This document shows, piece by piece, positions 26,570 to 33,053 of a stretch of DNA of 33,053 bases. The stretch is from Barthelona sp. PAP020. Lineage: Eukaryota > Metamonada: BaSk clade. Positions within the stretch are counted from its first letter, which is position 1. Each line of letters starts with the position of its first letter. The notes beneath the pieces were generated by a model. It was not told the DNA's origin. It saw only the letters and a list, made by a program, of their open reading frames with translations, and did not search any database. The stretch is from positions 1-33,053 of the forward strand of contig JARQWU010000098.1 in NCBI GenBank assembly GCA_040182905.1, given 5' to 3'. Made by a program: the position numbers and the translations under genes.

Positions 26570-26978
26570 TTTTTAAAAACAAAAAAAGCATTGTAAAAAA
26601 ATAACTTTTGAAGTTAAAGGCTTTTTCATTCTTTACAAAATTACACAATAATAGAAAAGAAGAATATTGTTTATGTTTAATAGTTATGATTGAATAAATA
26701 ATAAAAACTGAAAATGACGAAAAGAAATAAAATAACTAAGGTTAGATTTTGTTAATTCAAAGGAAATGAAAGAATCAGTTAAATATGTACGATCCTCATT
26801 GCCCGTTTAAAAATTTGACTATAACGAACAGGCTCAAGCGAGAGGAACATAATTTTAATCATTTAAAAAAGATGAACAAAACATACCTCTTTAAAAAAGA
26901 AAAAAAAAAACAAGACAAATGAAAAAAAAAATTCAAAAAGTTTTTGAAATAAAACTTTTCTCTTTCAATTTATAAAAC
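26570..26978. other. Intergenic region with a GC-richer island
   Basis: AT-rich except at about 26786-26852, which folds into a hairpin followed by ACA (listed separately). The rest is the IQ gene promoter and the 3' end of the THUMPD1-like gene. Confidence 0.45.
26793..26852 (+). ncRNA. Candidate H/ACA-like small RNA (single hairpin)
   Basis: Lower stem TCCTC (26793-26797) pairs with GAGGA (26842-26846), and ACA follows at once (26847-26849), with three bases left to a plausible 3' end. The upper stem is GCC-CGTT (26801-26807) with AACG (26823-26826) and GGC (26831-26833). The internal loop (ATT and TCAAGCGA) would be the pseudouridylation pocket. The upper stem lies 13 nt before ACA, near the 14-16 nt of known H/ACA RNAs. 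A second 5' hairpin (TAACT/AGTTA arms at about 26732 and 26777) is possible but lacks a clear H box. The fold was made by eye. Confidence 0.3.
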
Positions 26979-28004
26979 TTATAAAACTGGATCTCTTTTC
27001 AAGTTATTTTCTTGAACAGCATTTTCATCATTGTTATCATTTTCAGAAACAATTTGTTCATTTTTTCTGTTTTTTTGCGCGGCCACAATAACATTAAATT
27101 GATGATATTTTTCATAATTTTTAACCAAAAATACAGCAATTGTGTTTCTAACCACTTCAATATTTATGATTAAATCAGCGACCTTCCATGACAATGGAAT
27201 ATTGTGTTTGGCCATTATTTCATGAACTTGTTTGTAAACAACTTCTCTATCTGTTCCACCAGCGGATCTTTTTTTCAGTTTGATGGAATAACTATTTATT
27301 TCAGGATTATTTGACAAGAATTCATCTACATGAGTGCTCATTCTTTTATGGAAAATAGATTCTGAGGCTTCTTCTTCTTCATTATGGGATACTTGTGTAT
27401 TTTCAGTTGATGTGGTTTCAACATATTCAGTTTTTGTTTCAAGGTTGATTTCATCAGTTGGTTCTGTATCGACTGCTCCCTTGACTTCATTTTCTTCTTG
27501 TTTATCTTTCAATTTCCCTTGAACATCATTCACATGACAAGTAAACTCGAAAGGTATTAATTTTTGAATCTGGGTAATTTGAGATTTGCCGTTGGAAATG
27601 ATTTCATCAAATATCTTCTCAGTAAAATCATTGATACTAACTTTCATTTGAGGTATTATCATAGCAACTGTCCCACCAACTCCTGTATCTGTCCAATATA
27701 CCAATTTATTCTCTTTTTCATCAGATTTTTCATCTTTTTCAATTTCAACAGCATCAAAAAAATCAGTCATTGCGTCTAATTCAATTTCATCTGTGCTATT
27801 AGATTGATAAATATTTGGATAGTATTCTTTTAATTTTGTATCTAAAAAAGTTTGAAGTTCAGCTGTAGCTTGTCTTTCTCTTTGTTTTTCAACAGTTGTT
27901 GTCAATAAAAAACCGGTTTGATTTGAATGAAAAGATGGTGCGTTGGGATTCGTTTTTTTGTAATATTGTTTTTTGTTTCTTCTTCTGTTACCTTTTTGTG
28001 ACAT
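26979..28004 (-). CDS. THUMPD1: THUMPD1/Tan1-like tRNA acetyltransferase adaptor
   Basis: This 341-residue protein matches THUMPD1 (yeast Tan1), which binds tRNA and guides the Kre33/NAT10 acetyltransferase to make N4-acetylcytidine at position 12 of tRNA-Leu and tRNA-Ser. The basic N-terminus is followed by TGFLLTTTVEKQRERQATAE, where THUMPD1 has GFLITC. KLVYWTDTGVGGTVAMIIP, LIPFEFTCHVND, then YSIKLKKRSAGGTDREVVY and VVRNTIAVFLVKNYEKYHQF align in order with the THUMP domain. An acidic insert (about 165-225) lengthens the family core. It lies in tandem with, and 53 bases downstream of, the propeller-like gene. Confidence 0.85.
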   Translation of the reverse strand: MSQKGNRRRNKKQYYKKTNPNAPSFHSNQTGFLLTTTVEKQRERQATAELQTFLDTKLKEYYPNIYQSNSTDEIELDAMTDFFDAVEIEKDEKSDEKENKLVYWTDTGVGGTVAMIIPQMKVSINDFTEKIFDEIISNGKSQITQIQKLIPFEFTCHVNDVQGKLKDKQEENEVKGAVDTEPTDEINLETKTEYVETTSTENTQVSHNEEEEASESIFHKRMSTHVDEFLSNNPEINSYSIKLKKRSAGGTDREVVYKQVHEIMAKHNIPLSWKVADLIINIEVVRNTIAVFLVKNYEKYHQFNVIVAAQKNRKNEQIVSENDNNDENAVQENNLKRDPVL

Positions 28005-28057
28005 AATGGTTAAATTAAATTTGAAGCATAAACAAAAAAAAAAATTATTTCTTTACA

Positions 28058-29434
28058 TCAAATACTAGGGCTTCTTTTGTATTTTAATCCAAATTTAAGA
28101 GCATTTCTTGATTGTTGATTCTTTTTACCTTGTTCTAATAAATTTTGTAAAGATGATTGATTCGGAATTTGCAAAAAATGTGAACCATTCTCTTTTAAAT
28201 CAAAAAAATCTTCAGTATTCAATTTAATAATATCTATTTCATCATGATCTGTATCAAGGGATCCATTAAAAATTCTGATTAACGAAGAATCATTACAAGC
28301 CATCACATAACCATCTTTAATTCTTGTAATTCCTATCGAAGGTATTCTAAAGTTTAATAAACGACATTCAACATTGTGTAAAATTGAATTAAATTTAAAA
28401 ACAAAAACTCCCTTAGGAGAAGGACACAAAAATAGTTGTTTGTTTGCAGACCAACAACCTGCAAATTCTGAATTTGGAAGACCCCTTGAAACCTCATGGT
28501 ATTCTCTGTTGAAAAAACCAATTTGATTTTCTATATGATAATTTGTCATTGTAGCAACCCTTTGTCTATAACTATTAGGGTCTCTCCAAGGTTCAGTGAG
28601 CAAATGAAGATCTCGTTCGACAAATGACAAAGTACCATACCGAATATTTTCAGTGACAAAAGCTAATTCATTGTTTGATCGAGGAAAAATATTCTTCACT
28701 TCAAAAGGTAACTCAATCGACTGAACGACCAGAGGCTTTGAACACTTTGAAGAAAGCTTTCGATGATCATGTGTTGAAATAACAGTTTTAGTATGAACTT
28801 TATCTTTATCATCCTTATACTTTGTTTGTGAAATAAGAAAGAAAATATTCGACTTCGACTCGACTTTTGAAATTTTTTTGAAAGAGAAATTTCTTAATTT
28901 ACATTCAAGAAATTTCATTGGTTTTTTGACTGTGGAAGATGAGGACCTTCTATCATATAAATATAAACAGTTATCCGATAATAAATAAATTTCTTTTGAG
29001 TGCACTGCATTTTCAAGGGATCGGAGTTTATCTATTTTAAAAGGCGTACTTAAATGACCAGTATCAATGTTTAAATATCCAAAATTTGGACCAAAATATA
29101 TTTTATTATTATTATCAGTATGAATAAAGGTTGAAAATGGTGGAATTCTGTCATTTTGAAACCAGTTTAAACATGATCCTTGTGTCTCATCAAACAAAGA
29201 ATGAGTGCCATTGTTATGTAATACAAAAAATTTTTCTCCATTCTTTAAGGGTTTCATATCAAATATTGGAGTAATAGAACCAGTTCTTGGATGATAATGA
29301 TTTCCAAACATTAAAGAATAAAAATGGTCATCGCATTTTTTGTTGAAACAATCATATTTCCAATTATTGAATGAATGCAAAACATTTAATTTCTCATAAA
29401 CGAATAAATGTTTAGTTGGGTCGAACAGTGACAT
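28058..29434 (-). CDS. Hypothetical propeller-like protein, 458 residues
   Basis: The protein is rich in short beta segments ending in aromatic or glycine turns (KEIYLLSDNCLYLYDRR, KGVFVFKFNSI, GYVMACNDSSLIRIFNGSL), suggesting a degenerate WD40-type propeller. It ends in a basic tail (ALKFGLKYKRSPS). No signal peptide is seen. It might be a nucleolar or RNA-related factor, given the basic C-terminus and the neighbouring tRNA-modification gene, but that is conjecture. It is divergent from delta-tubulin. Confidence 0.6.
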   Translation of the reverse strand: MSLFDPTKHLFVYEKLNVLHSFNNWKYDCFNKKCDDHFYSLMFGNHYHPRTGSITPIFDMKPLKNGEKFFVLHNNGTHSLFDETQGSCLNWFQNDRIPPFSTFIHTDNNNKIYFGPNFGYLNIDTGHLSTPFKIDKLRSLENAVHSKEIYLLSDNCLYLYDRRSSSSTVKKPMKFLECKLRNFSFKKISKVESKSNIFFLISQTKYKDDKDKVHTKTVISTHDHRKLSSKCSKPLVVQSIELPFEVKNIFPRSNNELAFVTENIRYGTLSFVERDLHLLTEPWRDPNSYRQRVATMTNYHIENQIGFFNREYHEVSRGLPNSEFAGCWSANKQLFLCPSPKGVFVFKFNSILHNVECRLLNFRIPSIGITRIKDGYVMACNDSSLIRIFNGSLDTDHDEIDIIKLNTEDFFDLKENGSHFLQIPNQSSLQNLLEQGKKNQQSRNALKFGLKYKRSPSI

Positions 29435-29611
29435 AAGTCATTTGTCTAAAATTGCATAATAAAGGTTATGAATAACTAAAATACTTTTTGTTTGCAATGT
29501 AAATATATTGTATTATTCATTTATCTACCTTGACTCCAATATGAATGATATATGTTAAGGAAATGCTTTATCAAAAAAGTGCAAAAGATTTCTTTTTTTG
29601 AATATGAAAAT

Positions 29612-30784
29612 ATGTCGATAATAACTTTACAAATTGGTCAATATGGGAATCAAGTTGGAAGTTCTTTTTTGGAATCCGTGTATAAAGAAGATAATATGAA
29701 TGAACAATTTTTTTACTCAAATAGTAAGAATAATAAACGAATTGCTCGGACTCTTATGATTGATATGGAACCAAAAGTTATAAATTCCTGTATAAATACT
29801 GATTATTCATATTATTTAAAAAGTGAAAATATTATCATGTCACAAAGTGGTTGTTCAAATAATTGGGCTAATGGATATTTAACTAAGCCTAAAATCACTA
29901 ACAGAATAATTGAATCTTTGAGAAAGGAACTGGAATTGACTGATAATACTTGTGGTTTATTGACCTTTCAATCTTTAGCTGGAGGAACTGGGTCTGGTTT
30001 AGGTGCTAAATGTGTTGAAAAAATTAAAGATTCATTTCCAAATCTTCTATTAATGTCACAAGTTGCGTTTCCTTTTGTTAAGTCTGAAATTGCCACACAA
30101 CATTACAATTGTTGTTTATCACTTGCAAGTCTACATGAATCATGCGATTGTTTAATACCATTTGAAAATGATGTAATTTCAGATGTTCTAACAAGAAAAT
30201 TGAATTTGAAGGATCCAAACTTTTCCGACATAAACAAATACATAAATGATAATTTGTTGGGCTGGTTATTACCCTCCATTCCTTCAAAGGGCTATTTATG
30301 GAATCCATTGGATGCTTGCTGTTTTTGTCAAGATTTTTCCCCCCATAAATTGGTGCGATGCAATGTTATTCCCTCTATTATTATTGAACGAAACAAACAA
30401 TTCTCTACATATAGATGGGAATCTTTGGAAAATTATTCCACTGCATTGATCAACACTGGGAATAGTACGGAACATTTCTTGGACTTTTCTTCCAATGAAA
30501 AGATCAATGTTTTTGGTAGCTATCATATTTTTAGAGGGTCGCTTGATGGTTACATACCTCAAGTTGCAAATTATGCTGTTTCCAATAGTTTCCGAGGGAT
30601 GGAAAAATCAATTTGCGTATTGCATTCTTCAGATGCTTGTTTAAATCCTTTAAAACAGATATTGGAATCAGTTAATGTATTGAGGAAATATGGTGCTTAT
30701 TTACATCATTTTCATCGGTTTGGTTTGGAACAAGAAACTATTGATGGTGCAATTGAGTCACTAATATCGTTGATAAACAAATAG
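29612..30784 (+). CDS. TUBD1: Delta-tubulin
   Basis: At 390 residues it is shorter than human delta-tubulin (about 453). MSIITLQIGQYGNQVG, LMIDMEPKVINS and the delta-specific SNNWANGY are clear, and SLAGGTGSGLGAK is the GTP-binding signature. The end, YGAYLHHFHRFGLEQETIDG, matches the delta C-terminus. Delta-tubulin is needed for triplet microtubules of basal bodies and centrioles, so the organism builds cilia. The start at 29612 is chosen because the true tubulin N-terminus begins there. The upstream ATG at 29552 is in frame and would add 20 residues. Confidence 0.9.
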   Translation: MSIITLQIGQYGNQVGSSFLESVYKEDNMNEQFFYSNSKNNKRIARTLMIDMEPKVINSCINTDYSYYLKSENIIMSQSGCSNNWANGYLTKPKITNRIIESLRKELELTDNTCGLLTFQSLAGGTGSGLGAKCVEKIKDSFPNLLLMSQVAFPFVKSEIATQHYNCCLSLASLHESCDCLIPFENDVISDVLTRKLNLKDPNFSDINKYINDNLLGWLLPSIPSKGYLWNPLDACCFCQDFSPHKLVRCNVIPSIIIERNKQFSTYRWESLENYSTALINTGNSTEHFLDFSSNEKINVFGSYHIFRGSLDGYIPQVANYAVSNSFRGMEKSICVLHSSDACLNPLKQILESVNVLRKYGAYLHHFHRFGLEQETIDGAIESLISLINK

Positions 30785-31457
30785 AATAAGTATTTGAATG
30801 ACCAATAATTTATTAAATTTTTTCTGAACAATTGTTTGCAAAATTTGGTGGAGCATTTTTGTCGCTTATTCCTTTCTTTCTTTTGGTATTTCATGAGTGA
30901 AATTTTTTTGTTTTCTTCTGCAAAACCCATTGTTTCATTTTTCTTGCCTATCATGAAATATCATTCTGTTTAATGGAAAGTTACCTCTTTGGAAGGCTGT
31001 TGGTATAGCATATGAAGAATGAGGGTTATTTTAAGAGGGGTTGAGCTTTGTTATAAATGTTATAATGTTTAATTTTTCTCTTATTGTTAGCTGCAACATA
31101 AGTTATTCCAAAGAAGATTTATGCTGTAGAAAGAGAAAGGAAACATATCAATTATGGTTTTTCTTGTCAAATCAAATGACACCGCAGACATAGAATGAAA
31201 GAGAAAATTCAATTTCTCTTTTTGCATTCCTTTTTGAATATTTATATATCATAAACATGTTTTACGGCTTAAAATTTTCAGATTAGTAGGGAATTTATTG
31301 CAAAATAATGTTTTTCATTTCCATTCATGCAGTTGTTCCTTCACATTCATATTTTTGGTTTTAACAATTTTTGACATTCTTTACCGAGCTGAAAAGATAC
31401 TATGAACGTGTTGATCACAAGGAATACCATTGAAAAAAGAAATTTTTTTTTTTTGAT
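30785..31457. other. Largest gap, between convergent genes
   Basis: Two 3' ends face each other across 673 bases, more than they need. GC-richer patches lie at about 30982-31055, 31170-31200 and 31375-31435. In the first, CCTCTT and AAGAGG could pair over about 45 bases. None matches an RNA family I can name. It may hold an undetected non-coding RNA or long 3' UTRs. Confidence 0.35.
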
Positions 31458-32510
31458 TTACAATTTAACATTGGTATTCGGGGTACCCAACCCAAAATCT
31501 ACATCTGTATCAAGTTTTTGATCTATTTTTGATGACTTATTAACATTTTCCAAAATTTTAAAAACTTTTGCTATGACATCAACTGACAATTTTTTAAACA
31601 TTTTGACATCTTTTTCTAATTGAACAATTTGATCTTTTTTAGAAAGTAATTCTCTTTCTAATTCAAAATTGTTTTTTTTTAACTGAAGAATTTGGTCTTT
31701 ATTTGTTTCTATTTCTTCTGGTTTTTCAATATGGGAAGAAAAATAAATACTAAGATCATTATTGTTAAAAGAAGAGTTTTGAACAATTTTTTCCTCCAAT
31801 TCAACGTTTTTTTTTGTTAATTCATCGATTAAAGCTTGAAACCTTTCGTTTTCGTGTATAATTGTCTCATTTTTCATTATCTCCTGTTGAAATTTCTCTT
31901 CAATCCCCAATTTTTCATTTTCTAATCGTCCTACTACTTTATTAGCTTCATGAAGTTTCTTTTGTTGAATATCAATTTCCTTTTTATAGTTTTGTTGATT
32001 CTTTTGAAGTTGCTCAAACAAATGTTCTTCTTTTTCTTTCACATAATTGATTCTTTCATGTAAATCAACATTGGTTTTCATCAAATTTGTTTTCTCTTCC
32101 GTCAATTTTTTAATTAAAATATTTAAATTTTCAATCACTTTTGCGTTAGAATTTACATTTGATTCCATGGAAGAATCAGTAATATGAATAAGAGTGGGAT
32201 GATTCTGAGATGGTGAAAAAACTCCTGTTGTTGTCGTTTTGGTGGGTGTTGGAGTATTTGAAGGTAAAGAATATGAAACTCCAACATTGGAAATTTCATC
32301 AGAATCAACATCACTCATTTCCCATAAATGCTGTTCATTTGAAATGCTATTTTGATGATATAATGTGCTGTTCATATCAATTTTTGAATCATTTGCAAAT
32401 TCATCACTTAAAAAACCAATCAAAGCGCTTTCTTGTGAATTACCATAAGAAATGATGCTATCAATATCGTCGTCTTCCTCTGACATGTTCACATTTAATT
32501 CAATTGTCAT
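31458..32510 (-). CDS. Coiled-coil protein, 350 residues
   Basis: An acidic, Ser/Asn-rich N-terminal third (to about 120) is followed by a long heptad-rich coiled coil (about 125-330, for example KVIENLNILIKKLTEEKTNL and ELERELLSKKDQIVQLEKD). The end is GTPNTNVKL. A second in-frame ATG at 32486 (MSEEDDD) is an equally possible start. It is probably a structural or scaffold protein. No family is recognised, since coiled coils are poor guides to ancestry. Confidence 0.65.
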   Translation of the reverse strand: MTIELNVNMSEEDDDIDSIISYGNSQESALIGFLSDEFANDSKIDMNSTLYHQNSISNEQHLWEMSDVDSDEISNVGVSYSLPSNTPTPTKTTTTGVFSPSQNHPTLIHITDSSMESNVNSNAKVIENLNILIKKLTEEKTNLMKTNVDLHERINYVKEKEEHLFEQLQKNQQNYKKEIDIQQKKLHEANKVVGRLENEKLGIEEKFQQEIMKNETIIHENERFQALIDELTKKNVELEEKIVQNSSFNNNDLSIYFSSHIEKPEEIETNKDQILQLKKNNFELERELLSKKDQIVQLEKDVKMFKKLSVDVIAKVFKILENVNKSSKIDQKLDTDVDFGLGTPNTNVKL

Positions 32511-32829
32511 ATTACATTATTCATTCAAATGAAACTCAATTATTTTGAAAATAAAATAAAAAAATCTGTTTAGACACACTGAAAAAAAAAGAAGTGTTGA
32601 TTTAATAGCTGCCATAACTTTGGATTTATTTTTATCCTTTTTGTGGAATTCAAAAAGAAATTAATGATAAAGTTTCTCTCAGTTTTTTTTTTTTTTTCGT
32701 CAACTTTTCAATGGCAAATTAGAATTTGAAAGTATTTGAAGAAAAATTACTCTTTTCAAGTGAATAAAAATATAAAATAATGAAAATTGTTGAATAATCA
32801 TTTGTCTTTTTTTTATTTTAATCAAACGT
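32511..32829. other. Divergent promoter region
   Basis: This region separates two start codons. TCATTTG occurs on each side near its own gene (minus strand near 32527, plus strand near 32799). A run of 15 T lies at about 32683-32697. No RNA gene was seen. Confidence 0.4.
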
Positions 32830-33053
32830 ATGGTTGACGAAACCAAAGTTGAAGCAATTGAATCCAAAGATATTGAAACGATAAGAACACTTCTTACAAA
32901 ATACAATATTATTGATATTGTTAATGTAACTGATATTGATTCTATTGATTCTAAACAATTTTTGAATAATAATTTTCTTCGAGAATTAATGAATTATTGT
33001 AACAATAAATCTAATTATTCTTTTGGAGTGAGAACAATTTGTTTAAATATTTT
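32830..33053 (+). CDS. 5' end of an unidentified protein gene, runs off the window
   Basis: An ATG at 32830 opens a frame that stays open to the last base (74 full codons), so it is partial. The product starts MVDETKVEAIESKDIETIR and continues in Ile/Asn/Asp-rich helical sequence (IIDIVNVTDIDSIDSKQF, NFLRELMNYCNNKSN). A TCATTTGTC element lies about 30 bases before the ATG. It has no recognisable domain within the visible part. Confidence 0.65.
   Translation, partial: MVDETKVEAIESKDIETIRTLLTKYNIIDIVNVTDIDSIDSKQFLNNNFLRELMNYCNNKSNYSFGVRTICLNI

Noticed and set aside
29612-30784. Divergent alpha- or beta-tubulin
   Set aside because: The SNNWANGY and MDMEPKVIN-type motifs and the C-terminal segment fit delta-tubulin better.
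32700-32906. 68-codon minus-strand frame
   Set aside because: It overlaps the start of the plus-strand partial gene and the T tract, and shows no motif.
1-33053. Bacterial contamination of the contig
   Set aside because: Spliceosomal introns, delta-tubulin, eIF2B, Rab7 and UCH genes lie throughout the window.

Overview
The window is AT-rich, gene-dense nuclear DNA of a unicellular eukaryote. It has about 21 protein genes on both strands, mostly single-exon, with gaps of 13 to about 670 bases. All three stop codons end genes (for example TAA for RAB7, TGA for DNA2, TAG at 21286), so the code looks standard. Three genes are joined across introns of 36, 38 and about 137 nt. Each intron has an ACTAAC/ACTAAT branch site fused to the acceptor. 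Delta-tubulin implies basal bodies, hence a flagellated or ciliated protist. Short introns with a branch motif abutting the acceptor, TCA-type motifs near start codons, and an acetate/succinate-type transporter make me lean to a metamonad, perhaps a parabasalid relative. A heterolobosean or another compact protist is not excluded.

Layout, left to right. An intergenic stretch (1-1049) is followed by a complete DNA2 nuclease-helicase on the minus strand. Four plus-strand genes follow: a RAB7 GTPase with unusual nucleotide-site residues, a DUF2589-like protein of a type I know mainly from bacteria, eIF2B epsilon, and a UCH-type deubiquitinase. Two minus-strand secretory-pathway genes come next: a protein disulfide isomerase split by a hairpin-carrying intron, and a WD40-like protein with a signal peptide. 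Then come two tiny orphan genes and a membrane-anchored SPFH protein with extremely short shared promoters.

The middle holds a long TOG-domain (TOGARAM/CLASP-like) protein, an orphan, a small leucine-rich-repeat protein that converges within 13 bp of a helical orphan, an intron-containing GPR1/FUN34/SatP transporter, and an IQ-motif coiled-coil protein. The right part holds a THUMPD1/Tan1 tRNA-acetylation adaptor, a propeller-like orphan, delta-tubulin, a coiled-coil protein, and the 5' end of an unidentified gene that runs off the window.

Functional links are loose, as expected for eukaryotic gene order: DNA maintenance, late endosomal traffic, translation initiation and tRNA modification, ER folding, and cilia/microtubules (delta-tubulin and the TOG protein). 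Three short GC-richer islands in otherwise AT-rich non-coding DNA fold like small RNAs: a C/D-box candidate, an H/ACA-like candidate, and a hairpin inside the PDI intron. No tRNA, rRNA, CRISPR array or transposase gene was seen.
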